Source: Actinomycetes bacterium
GTDB lineage: Bacteria; Actinomycetota; Acidimicrobiia; Acidimicrobiales; Ilumatobacteraceae
Direction of reading: 5' to 3'
Assembly: GCA_029782355.1 (NCBI GenBank)
Contig: JAKOUY010000012.1
Span: forward strand, 1 to 42,057
DNA: 42,057 nt
Shown here piece by piece: positions 26,031 through 33,825 of this stretch. The number at the start of each line of letters is the position of its first letter. Within the stretch, counting starts at the first letter, position 1. The notes beneath the pieces were generated by a model that was not told where the DNA came from, searched no databases, and saw nothing but the letters and a program-made list of their open reading frames with translations. The position numbers were made by a program, and so were the translations under genes.

Positions 26031-27451
26031 GCCCGGCTCACCCCACGCTCTACAGCCCCCTGGACCTCGGCCCGGTCACCATCGCCAACCGCTTCGCCGT
26101 GCCGGCCATGGTCACCCGCCTGTCCGGCGACGACGGCCACGTGACCGACCAGATCGTCGAGCGCTACCGGCGCTTCGCCGAAGGGGGGGCCGGGATGATC
26201 GTCGTCGAGGCCTCCAGCATCCATGGTGGGCGCAGCGGCCCGCTGCTGAAGGCCAGCGACGACGAGTTCATCGGCGGGTTGAGCCGCATCCCGGCGGCGG
26301 TCCACGCGGCCGGACCGGCCAAGGTGTTCCTGCAGATCATCCACTTCCTCAAGGTGGCCAGGTCCGGCTGGCGCCAGACGATCGCCGATCTCCGCATCGA
26401 CGAGCTCGAGGCACTGCCGGGCTTGTTCGCCGCCGCCGCCCGGCGAGCCGAGCAGGCCGGGTTCGACGGTGTCGAGGTGCACATGGCCCACGCCTACACG
26501 CTGTCGTCGATGCTGTCGCGGATGAACCGGCGCAACGACCGCTACGGCCGCAGCCTGGAGAACCGGATGCGCCTGCCGACGATGGCCTTCACCGAGGTCC
26601 GCCAGGCGGTGTCCGACCGGTTCGCCGTCGGGCTGCGCTTCGACGCCGAGGAGTGCATCCGTCACGGGTACAGCGTCGGCGAGTCGAGCGAGTTCGCCGT
26701 GCGCTTCGCCGAGCTGGGCGCGGCCTACGTGTCGCTGTCGGCCGGCGGCAAGTTCGAGGATGCCCAGCACCGCGAGGGCAAGCCGCTGTACCCGTACACC
26801 GGCTACAGCGGCGATCGCTGCATGCCCGGTGACACCTACCCGGACGCGGCCAACCTGTGGATGGCAGATCACGTCCGCGGCGAGCTGCGCCGGCGCGGCC
26901 ACACCACCCCCGTGCTCGGTGCCGGCAAGATCGGTACCGCCGACCTCGCCGAGCGGGTGCTGGCGGACGGCCGCTGCGACATCGTCGGCATGGCCCGGGC
27001 GCTGCTGGCCGACCCGTACCTGCCGGCCAAGGTGGCGGCCGGGCGCGGCGCCGAGGTGGTCCGCTGCATCTACTGCAACGTGTGCAAGAGCCTCGACGAG
27101 AACTTCAAGACGGTGGTCTGCTATCTGTGGCCGCGGGGTTCGACCCAGGCCCCGACACCCGACGAGCAGGCGGCGGCCGACATCGCCTGGGCCACCGACG
27201 CCACGCCCACCGTGGTGCTCGAACCCGGGGCCATCCGCCTGCGGTGGCCCCGCCCGAACGGGCCGGTGGCCGGGTACGACATCCTGCGCAGCGAGGACGA
27301 CGGTCCGTTCGAACGGCGCCTGGCCTGCACCCGTGAAGCCCAGCTCGACGATCTCGTGGTCGCCGGCCGGCAGTACCGCTACCGCATCGTCCCCTACGAC
27401 GCGGCCGGCCGTCGGGGCACGCCCTCGGAGATCGTCGATGCCAGCATCTGA
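26027..27451 (+). CDS. Fe-S Old Yellow Enzyme-type oxidoreductase with C-terminal FnIII-like domain
   Basis: This encodes 474 aa from GTG 26027. Residues ~5-340 are an OYE/2,4-dienoyl-CoA reductase-type FMN barrel, with catalytic-region EVHMAHAY (His152, His155) and RNDRYGRSLENRMRLP. Cys347-x2-Cys350-x2-Cys353-x11-Cys365 is a [4Fe-4S] motif like that of trimethylamine dehydrogenase. The usual C-terminal FAD/NAD(P)H module of FadH is absent. Instead, residues ~393-474 (IRLRWPRPNGPVAGYDILRS, RYRIVPYDAAGRRGTPSEI) look like a fibronectin type III beta-sandwich. I infer reduction of a ring-derived alicyclic CoA ester; the electron donor is unclear. Confidence 0.82.
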   Translation: MSPAHPTLYSPLDLGPVTIANRFAVPAMVTRLSGDDGHVTDQIVERYRRFAEGGAGMIVVEASSIHGGRSGPLLKASDDEFIGGLSRIPAAVHAAGPAKVFLQIIHFLKVARSGWRQTIADLRIDELEALPGLFAAAARRAEQAGFDGVEVHMAHAYTLSSMLSRMNRRNDRYGRSLENRMRLPTMAFTEVRQAVSDRFAVGLRFDAEECIRHGYSVGESSEFAVRFAELGAAYVSLSAGGKFEDAQHREGKPLYPYTGYSGDRCMPGDTYPDAANLWMADHVRGELRRRGHTTPVLGAGKIGTADLAERVLADGRCDIVGMARALLADPYLPAKVAAGRGAEVVRCIYCNVCKSLDENFKTVVCYLWPRGSTQAPTPDEQAAADIAWATDATPTVVLEPGAIRLRWPRPNGPVAGYDILRSEDDGPFERRLACTREAQLDDLVVAGRQYRYRIVPYDAAGRRGTPSEIVDASI

Positions 27452-28175
27452 GCGTCGCGCCGTGGTCACCGGCGGGGCCAAGGGGATCGGCCTGGCCTGC
27501 GCCCGACGGCTGGCGTCCGACGGCTGCCACGTGGTGGTCACCGGTCGAGACGAGGCAGCCCTGCGCGCCAGCGGCTTTGCATACGTGGTGGGCGACGTCG
27601 CCGACGAGGCCACGGTGGCCGATGCCCTCGGCGCGCTCGGCGAGGTCGACATCCTGGTGAACAACGCCGGGATCGCCACGTCGGCGCCGCTCGGGCGCAC
27701 CACGCTGGACAGCTGGAACCAGCACCTGGCGGTCAATGCCACCGGCCCGTTCCTGTGGACCCGCGGCGTCCTGGACGGCATGCGGTCGCGCCATTGGGGG
27801 CGGATCGTCACGGTGGCCTCGATCGCCAGCCATCAGGGCGCGGCCTACATCGCCGCCTACGCGGCGTCCAAGCACGCCGTGCTCGGCCTGATGCGTGCCG
27901 TCGCCGCCGAGGTCGCCGGCACGGGCGTCACCGCCAACAGCGTCTGCCCGGCGTACGTGCGCACCGAGATGACGGCGCGGACCATCGCCAACATCGTCGC
28001 CCGCACCGGGTGCAGCCCCGCCGACGCAGAGACCAGCCTGGTGGGCAACTCCCGGCTGGGCCGCCTGGTCGAGCCGGCCGAGGTGGCCGACGCCGTCGCC
28101 TATCTCTGCTCGGACGCTGCCGCGGCCGTGAATGGTCAGTCGATCGTGCTCGACGGTGGCACGATCCAGTCATGA
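27438..28175 (+). CDS. Short-chain dehydrogenase/reductase (FabG-like)
   Basis: This encodes 245 aa. It has the Rossmann motif TGGAKGIG, the NNAG motif, the catalytic Ser in TVASIASHQG and Tyr-x3-Lys in YAASKHAV, and a C-terminal VNGQSIVLDGG typical of classical SDRs. ATG 27438 lies 14 nt inside the preceding gene. In the operon it could reduce the ring ketone or oxidise a 3-hydroxyacyl-CoA; the direction is not readable from sequence. Confidence 0.88.
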   Translation: MPASERRAVVTGGAKGIGLACARRLASDGCHVVVTGRDEAALRASGFAYVVGDVADEATVADALGALGEVDILVNNAGIATSAPLGRTTLDSWNQHLAVNATGPFLWTRGVLDGMRSRHWGRIVTVASIASHQGAAYIAAYAASKHAVLGLMRAVAAEVAGTGVTANSVCPAYVRTEMTARTIANIVARTGCSPADAETSLVGNSRLGRLVEPAEVADAVAYLCSDAAAAVNGQSIVLDGGTIQS

Positions 28176-28182
28176 GGTCCCG

Positions 28183-29019
28183 ATGAAACCCGACATCCCG
28201 TTTCGCGCCTCGGCGCCGTTCACTGCGGCCTGGCAGCACTTCGACGTCGCCGTCGACGCCCGGGTGATGACCATCACCCTGAACCGACCGGACAAGCTCA
28301 ACGCGATCACCTTCGACGCCTACGCCGATCTGCGCGACCTGTTCGAGGAGCTCCCCCACCGTGATGTCTGCGACGCCGTCGTGCTCACCGGTGCCGGGCG
28401 CAGCTTCTGCTCGGGCGGCGACGTCAACGAGATCATCGGCGAGTTGATCCAGATGGACCCGCGCGAGTTGCTGGAGTTCACCCGGATGACCGGCGCGGTC
28501 GTCCAGCGGATGCGCGAGTGCCCGATCCCCATCGTCGCCGCCGTCAACGGCACCGCCGCCGGGGCCGGGGCGGTGCTGGCCATGGCCGCCGACTTCCGCA
28601 TCGTCACCCCGGCCACCAAGTTCCGCTTCCTGTTCACCAGCGTCGGGCTGTCCGGCGGGGACATGGGCACCTGCTACCTCCTGCCCCGGCTGATCGGCCT
28701 CGGGCGGGCCAGCGAGATCCTGATGTTCGGCGACGCGGTCACCGGCCCCGATGCCCTGGCCATCGGCCTGGCCAACCGGTGCGTGGAGCCGGACGACCTG
28801 CTGGCCACGGCCAGCGCGCTGGCCCGCCGCCTGGCCGACGGGCCGACGCTGGCCTACCGGACCACCAAGCTCCTGCTCACCCGGGAGGCCGACATGACGC
28901 TGCACGGCGCCCTGGAGTTGGAGGCGATGACCCAGGCTCACCTGATGCAGACCGCCGACCACGCCGAGTTCCACCGGGCGTTCAACGCCGGCGAGCGACC
29001 GAACTGGAGGGGCCGGTGA
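28183..29019 (+). CDS. Enoyl-CoA hydratase/isomerase (crotonase) family protein
   Basis: This encodes 278 aa. Crotonase features are MTITLNRPDKLNAITFDA, oxyanion segments SFCSGGDVNEII and NGTAAGAGAVLAMAADFRI, and the GLSGGDMGTCYLLPRLIGL block. By alignment in the head, the first catalytic Glu of rat hydratase (QPE position) is replaced (FLFTSVGL), while the second may be kept in ASEILMFG. It may therefore perform isomerisation, ring hydrolysis or another variant reaction. ATG 28183 follows the SDR stop by 7 nt; the next gene overlaps as GTGA. Confidence 0.86.
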   Translation: MKPDIPFRASAPFTAAWQHFDVAVDARVMTITLNRPDKLNAITFDAYADLRDLFEELPHRDVCDAVVLTGAGRSFCSGGDVNEIIGELIQMDPRELLEFTRMTGAVVQRMRECPIPIVAAVNGTAAGAGAVLAMAADFRIVTPATKFRFLFTSVGLSGGDMGTCYLLPRLIGLGRASEILMFGDAVTGPDALAIGLANRCVEPDDLLATASALARRLADGPTLAYRTTKLLLTREADMTLHGALELEAMTQAHLMQTADHAEFHRAFNAGERPNWRGR

Positions 29020-29423
29020 GCCACGAGTTCCTCAACCCCGACAGCCTGGCCGCGGCACGCGGCTTCAGCCACGCGGTGGTCGCCCAGCCGGGGCGCACGG
29101 TGTACCTCGCCGGCCAGGTGGCCATGGACGCCGGTGGGACGATGCGCGGCGAGACCTTCGCCGAGCAGTTCGAGCTGGCCCTGTCCAATCTGGTCACCGC
29201 CCTGGATGCGGCGGGCGGCCGCCCGGAGGATCTCGTCTCGTTGACCATGTACGCCACCGACGTGCCGGCCTACCGCACCTCGCTGCTGGCGGTCGGCGCC
29301 GCCTACCGCCGCGTCGTCGGCCGCCACTACCCGGCCATGGCCCTCGTGGGCGTGACCGAGCTGGTCGAGCCGCAGGCGCTGATCGAGATCGCCGGGACCG
29401 CGGTGATCCCCGACCGGCGCTGA
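29016..29423 (+). CDS. RidA (YjgF/YER057c/UK114) family protein
   Basis: This encodes 135 aa from GTG 29016, with CTGGAGGGG upstream and a 4-bp overlap with the crotonase stop. The pattern VYLAGQVAMDAGG, then FELALSNLVTALDAAGGRPE and the C-terminal ALIEIAGTAVIP is typical of RidA. The key Arg of RidA deaminases (usually about residue 105 in an R-x-A/C-V context) is not clearly present: the segment reads YPAMALVGVTEL. It may thus be a RidA-subfamily member without imine deaminase activity, or one using other residues. In an anthranilate pathway an enamine/imine hydrolysis step is chemically expected. Confidence 0.85.
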   Translation: MSHEFLNPDSLAAARGFSHAVVAQPGRTVYLAGQVAMDAGGTMRGETFAEQFELALSNLVTALDAAGGRPEDLVSLTMYATDVPAYRTSLLAVGAAYRRVVGRHYPAMALVGVTELVEPQALIEIAGTAVIPDRR

Positions 29424-29429
29424 GCCCTC

Positions 29430-30311
29430 ATGCCTGCCGGACGAGTACCGCTGGCGCCGCGCCCGGCCATCGTCGTGCTCTACGGCTCGTTCGTCCGCCG
29501 AGTCGGCAACTGGATCGCCATCGCCGACCTCGTCGTGCTGCTCGGCGAGTTGGGGATCGACGAGCCGTCGGCCCGCTCGGCCATCGCTCGGCTGAAGCGC
29601 AACGGCCTGCTCATGAGCTCCCGCCACGGCGCCTCGCCGGGCTACTCGGCGACCGCTGCGCTACTCGACATCCTGGCCGACGGTGACGTGCGGATCTTCC
29701 AGAGCCAGCTGGCCGCCGACCTGGAGGACGGCTGGGTGCTGGTGGCCTTCAGCGTTCCCGAGGCCCGTCGCGAGTTGCGCCACCAGCTGCGTGCCCGGCT
29801 CGGGGCGCTGGGTTGCGGCCCGCTGGCACCTGGCGTGTGGATCGGCCCGCGGCGGGTGTCGCCCGACGTCGCCCGGGCGCTGACCCGGTCGGACCTCTCC
29901 CGCTTCGCCTCGCTGTTCGAGGGCTCGTACCACGGCTTCGCCGATCTGGCGACGATGGCCGCGGCCACCTGGGACCTCGCCGGCCTGGCCCGCGAGTACA
30001 ACGGATTCACGGCGCGGACCAGACGGATCCTCGACCGATGGACTGCCACCGACCGCGGCGCGCGCCAGGCGCTGATCGACTACGTCGAGGTCATCGAGCG
30101 CTGGCGGCACCTGGCCTACCAGGACCCCGGTCTGCCCGATCCGCTCACCCCGTTCGCCGCCCGACGCGACGAGGCCCGCCAGCTGTTCGCTGCCGCTCTC
30201 GCCCGCCTCGACGATCAGGCCGTCGGGCACGTCCTGGCCACCATGGGCCCGCGGCGCCAGGGTGGCGGCGAGCCGGGCCCGCCCGTCAGCGGAACAGGCC
30301 GCGGGCGATGA
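29430..30311 (+). CDS. PaaX-family transcriptional repressor
   Basis: This encodes 293 aa. The N-terminal winged helix (YGSFVRRVGNWIAIADLVVL, then EPSARSAIARLKRNGLLMSS) and the central PaaX-like domain (WVLVAFSVPEARRELRHQLR, then LGCGPLAPGVWIGPR) match the phenylacetate repressor family. The C-terminal PaaX domain includes FTARTRRILDRW and YVEVIERWRHLAYQDPGLP. Known members sense aryl-CoA thioesters, so this one probably senses an intermediate of this operon. It is the last gene of the operon and overlaps the convergent acyl-CoA dehydrogenase by 26 bp. Confidence 0.88.
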   Translation: MPAGRVPLAPRPAIVVLYGSFVRRVGNWIAIADLVVLLGELGIDEPSARSAIARLKRNGLLMSSRHGASPGYSATAALLDILADGDVRIFQSQLAADLEDGWVLVAFSVPEARRELRHQLRARLGALGCGPLAPGVWIGPRRVSPDVARALTRSDLSRFASLFEGSYHGFADLATMAAATWDLAGLAREYNGFTARTRRILDRWTATDRGARQALIDYVEVIERWRHLAYQDPGLPDPLTPFAARRDEARQLFAAALARLDDQAVGHVLATMGPRRQGGGEPGPPVSGTGRGR

Positions 30312-31434
30312 TCGTTCGCTGGACCTCGCTGGCCCCCTCGTAGATCCGCGGGGCGCGGACGTCGCGATAGAGGGCCTCCAGCGGGTGGCCGCGCTGCAGC
30401 CCGCGTGCGCCGTGGAGTTGCACCGCGGCATCCACCACCCGTTGGGCGGTCTCGGTGGCGAACAGCTTGGCCATCGACGACGCCATCGTCACGGCCGGCG
30501 TGATCGAGCCTGCGGCGGCGCTGGCGTCGTAGACCCGCGCCGCCTCGTGCACCATCAGCCGGGCAGCTTGGGTGAGAACGGCCATGTCGGCCACGGCGTG
30601 GGCCACCGCCTGCAGGTCGCGCAACGGCCCGCCGAACGCCTGCCGCGTGCCCGCATGCTCGACGGCGAGGTCGAGCGCCGCCTGGGCCATGCCCACGGCG
30701 AACGCTCCGACGCTGGGGCGGAACAGGTCGAGCGTGCGCATCGCCACCCGGAAGCCGGCATCGACCTCGCCCAACACGCACTCGTCGGGCACGAACACGG
30801 CATCGAAGTCGAGCCGCCCGATCGGGTGGGCGGAGATCATCTCGAGCGGCGCACCACCGAGTCCGGCGCTGGCGCCATCGACGCAGAAGGCGGTCACGCC
30901 GCGGGCCCCGGCTCCGGGCGTCGTCCGGGCGAACACGGTGTACACGTCGGCGTCGGGAGCGTTGGAGATCCAGGTCTTGGTGCCGGTCAGGCGGAACCCG
31001 CCGGGCACCCGCTCGGCCGCCAGGTTCATCGCTGCGGCATCGCTCCCCGCGTCCGGCTCGCTCATCGCGAAGGCCGGGATCACCTCGCCACGGCACACGC
31101 CGGGCATCCACCGCTCGACCACCGCTGGCCGACCGGACTGCAGGATCGGATACGACCCGAGGCCCTGCATCGCCAGGGCGGTCTCGACCTCGGTGCTCTC
31201 CCGTGCCAGGGCCTCGCGCAGGATGCACAGGTCGATCGCCGAGACCTCGGTGTCGTGGACGCCGCCGATGCGCGCCGGGAACAGCCGGGCGATCGTGCCG
31301 GTCCGGCCCAGGGCGGACACCACTGCTCGATTGATCCGACCCTCCGGCGCGCCGGCGGCCAGCCCGGCGAACTGCTCCCGGCAGCGCACTCGGGTCTGGT
31401 CGTACAGCTCCTGTTCGGCCGCCGACAGGCCCAT
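30286..31434 (-). CDS. Acyl-CoA dehydrogenase family protein
   Basis: This encodes 382 aa. It has the FAD-binding AFAMSEPDAGSDAAAMN and TGTKTWISNAPDADVYTVFAR blocks, the RQAFGGPLRDLQAVAHAVADM block, and the C-terminal RIYEGASEVQRTIIARGLF. The last contains the Glu that serves as catalytic base in many family members. It oxidises an acyl-CoA alpha,beta bond with FAD and passes electrons to ETF. ATG 31434 shares its A with the TGA of the upstream monooxygenase/reductase (TGATG), so expression is coupled. A longer in-frame extension exists but lies wholly inside the upstream gene. Confidence 0.9.
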   Translation of the reverse strand: MGLSAAEQELYDQTRVRCREQFAGLAAGAPEGRINRAVVSALGRTGTIARLFPARIGGVHDTEVSAIDLCILREALARESTEVETALAMQGLGSYPILQSGRPAVVERWMPGVCRGEVIPAFAMSEPDAGSDAAAMNLAAERVPGGFRLTGTKTWISNAPDADVYTVFARTTPGAGARGVTAFCVDGASAGLGGAPLEMISAHPIGRLDFDAVFVPDECVLGEVDAGFRVAMRTLDLFRPSVGAFAVGMAQAALDLAVEHAGTRQAFGGPLRDLQAVAHAVADMAVLTQAARLMVHEAARVYDASAAAGSITPAVTMASSMAKLFATETAQRVVDAAVQLHGARGLQRGHPLEALYRDVRAPRIYEGASEVQRTIIARGLFR

Positions 31435-33761
31435 CAGCGGTGGTCCCGGTTGATCAGGGGCACCGCCGACTGCTGGCGCCGCCGGGCGGTCCGCCCCGAG
31501 CCGTACTGGTCGGGCCAGTAGATGTCGGTGACCCCTTGGTCGATCGCCGCGTTCAGCGTCCAGTACGGGTCGACCAGGTGCGGGCGGGCCAGCAGGCACA
31601 CGTCGGCGCGGCCGCTCAGGATGACCGTGTTGACGTCGTCGATGCTCGACACCGCGCCGACGGCCATGGTGGGGATGCCGGCCTCGTGGCGGATCCGGTC
31701 GGCGAAGGGGGTCTGGTACAGCCGGCCGAACTCGGGGTGCTCGGCCGGGTCGACCTGGCCGGTGGACACGTCGACGATGTCGACCCCCACCGCCGCCAGG
31801 GCCCGGGCCAGGGCCACCGCCTCATCCCCGTCGAAGCCGCCGTCGATCCAGTCGGTTGCGCTGATCCGCACGCTGAGCGGGAGGTCGTCGGGCCACGCGG
31901 CACGCACCGCCTCGACCACCTCGAGCGGAAAGCGCATCCGCCCGGCGAGGTCGCCGCCGTAGGCGTCGGTCCGGTGGTTGCTGACGGGAGAGAGGAACGA
32001 CGACAGCAGGTAGCCGTGGGCGGCGTGGACCTCGAGGAGGTCGAACCCGGCCGCGGCGGCGCGCCGGGTGGCCGACACGAACTGGCCGATGACGTCGTCC
32101 ATCCCGGCCCGGTCGAGCTCCGCCGGCACCGCATTGGTGCCGTAGGCCACGGCCGAGGCCGACACGATGGGCCAGTTGCCCGACTCCAGTGGTTGGTCGA
32201 TGCCCTCCCATGCCCGGCGGGTCGAGCCCTTGCGCCCGGCATGGCCGAGTTGCACGCCGATCTTGGCAGCGGTGTCGGCGTGGACGAACTCGACGATCCG
32301 CTGCCATGCCGCGCCCTGCTCGTCGTTCCACAGCCCGGTGCAACCCGGGCTGATCCGGCCATCCGGCGAGACGCAGGTCATCTCGGTCATCACCAGTCCG
32401 GCACCACCGACGGCCCGAGACCCGAGGTGGACGAGATGCCAGTCGGCGGGCATGCCGTCCACCGCGCAGTACTGCGCCATCGAGGACACCCCGACCCGAT
32501 TGGCCAGGCGGACGGAACGCAACTCGAACGGGTAGAACATCGGCGGAGTAGCCGGGTCCGCCGGTCGCAGGTGCGCCGGGCGGCTGGCGTGGAACCAACC
32601 GAGGATCTCGCCGGCCAGCGACGGATCGCGCAGGAACAGGTTGTCGTAGGTGATCCGCTGGCTGCGGGTGAGCAACTGGAAGGCGAACTGCTCGGAGGGC
32701 AGGTCGATGTAGCGCTCGACGGACTCGAACCATCGCTGGCTGGTCAGCGCAGCACGCTGCAGGCTCTCCGACACCGGCCGGCGCTCAGCCTCGTACCGGG
32801 TCAGCGCCTCCTCGACCGGCAGCGGTGGGTCGGCGGTCAGCTGCTCGGCCAGGGCGATGGCATCCTCGAACGCCAGCTTGGTGCCCGAGCCGATCGAGAA
32901 GTGGGCGGTGTGCGCGGCGTCGCCCAGCAGGACGACGGGGGTCTCGCCGAACCGGGCCGACCACGAGCCGTTGCGGACGTAGTTGAACGACAGCCACTTG
33001 GAGTTGTTTCCCACCAGGGTGTGGCCGTCGAGGGCGTCGGCGAAGATCCGCTGGCAGAACTCGAGCGAGGCGGTGTCGTTCTGGCCGGGCGGCAACGAGG
33101 CCGGGTCGACGGCGTCGAGCCCGGCTCGCCGCCAGGCGTCGACGCTGGTCTCGACGATGAACGTCGAGCGGTCCGCCGCGTACGGGTAGACGTGGGCCTG
33201 GAACAGGCCCCACTCGGTCTCGGCGAACAGGAAGGTGAACTGCTCGAAGCGCTTGGTGCTGGCGAACCAGATGTACTTGGCTGCACCCTGCTGGACGCTG
33301 GGCCGGAACTGATCGGCCAGCTCGCGGCGCACGCCGCTGTGGACACCGTCGCAGCCCACCAGCAGGTCGGCGGGACCGGCGGCGGCCAGCGACGGCACGT
33401 CGCTGTGATGGCGGAGGTCGACGCCGAGCTCGGTGGCCCGCTCCACCAGCAGCTGCAGGAGGCGCTGGCGGGACAGGGCGGCGAACCCGTGGCCGCCGGA
33501 GCGCAGGACACGGCCGCGGTGGACGACGTCCATGATCGGCCAGTAGGCCATCTCCGCCTCGATCCGGGCGAAGACCTCCGGGTCGGCGTGGCGCAGGTTG
33601 GCCAGCGTCTCGTCGCTGAACACCACGCCGAAGCCGAAGGTGTCCTCCGGGGCGTTGCGCTCGTGGACGGTGACGTGGGCCGCTCCGACCCGGTGCAAGA
33701 GGATGCCGAGCAGCAGCCCGCTCGGCCCACCTCCGATACAGACCACTCGTGGCGTCGACAC
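31434..33761 (-). CDS. Probable 2-aminobenzoyl-CoA monooxygenase/reductase (two-domain)
   Basis: This encodes 775 aa. The N-terminal ~400 residues are a class A FAD monooxygenase: GGGPSG near the start, the DG motif DLLVGCDGVHSGVR, and the GD motif VVLLGDAAHTAHFSIGSGTK. From residue ~408 (MFYPFELRSVRLANR) it is an OYE-type reductase with GVQLGHAGRKG and EVHAAHGYLLSSFLSP (H-x2-H). This fusion is the architecture of the 2-aminobenzoyl-CoA monooxygenase/reductase characterised in Azoarcus evansii, which hydroxylates and then reduces the ring. Single-domain salicylyl-CoA 5-hydroxylase is the alternative family name often assigned. GTG 33761 is chosen because TAAGAT lies 7 nt upstream; ATG 33779 is possible. 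Confidence 0.87.
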   Translation of the reverse strand: MSTPRVVCIGGGPSGLLLGILLHRVGAAHVTVHERNAPEDTFGFGVVFSDETLANLRHADPEVFARIEAEMAYWPIMDVVHRGRVLRSGGHGFAALSRQRLLQLLVERATELGVDLRHHSDVPSLAAAGPADLLVGCDGVHSGVRRELADQFRPSVQQGAAKYIWFASTKRFEQFTFLFAETEWGLFQAHVYPYAADRSTFIVETSVDAWRRAGLDAVDPASLPPGQNDTASLEFCQRIFADALDGHTLVGNNSKWLSFNYVRNGSWSARFGETPVVLLGDAAHTAHFSIGSGTKLAFEDAIALAEQLTADPPLPVEEALTRYEAERRPVSESLQRAALTSQRWFESVERYIDLPSEQFAFQLLTRSQRITYDNLFLRDPSLAGEILGWFHASRPAHLRPADPATPPMFYPFELRSVRLANRVGVSSMAQYCAVDGMPADWHLVHLGSRAVGGAGLVMTEMTCVSPDGRISPGCTGLWNDEQGAAWQRIVEFVHADTAAKIGVQLGHAGRKGSTRRAWEGIDQPLESGNWPIVSASAVAYGTNAVPAELDRAGMDDVIGQFVSATRRAAAAGFDLLEVHAAHGYLLSSFLSPVSNHRTDAYGGDLAGRMRFPLEVVEAVRAAWPDDLPLSVRISATDWIDGGFDGDEAVALARALAAVGVDIVDVSTGQVDPAEHPEFGRLYQTPFADRIRHEAGIPTMAVGAVSSIDDVNTVILSGRADVCLLARPHLVDPYWTLNAAIDQGVTDIYWPDQYGSGRTARRRQQSAVPLINRDHR

Positions 33762-33768
33762 GCGTCGC

Positions 33769-33804
33769 ATCTTACGCATGTTTTGCGATCGTCACGGGAG
33801 TGAC
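33769..33804 (-). promoter_or_regulatory. Promoter and palindrome of the monooxygenase/reductase gene
   Basis: On the minus strand, TAAGAT (33774-33769) sits 7 nt before GTG 33761. Upstream, GTCAC (33791-33795) and GTGAC (33800-33804) form an inverted repeat around GGGA, extendable to ATCG/CGAT with one bulged base. It covers the expected -35 region, so it is a candidate repressor operator. Confidence 0.45.
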
Positions 33805-33825
33805 CGATGAGCGCTGCGGTGGCCG

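Noticed and set aside
31434-33761. Plain salicylyl-CoA 5-hydroxylase
   Set aside because: The fused C-terminal OYE domain and the RidA/beta-oxidation-type neighbours fit the 2-aminobenzoyl-CoA enzyme better; the salicylyl name remains possible for the N-terminal half only.
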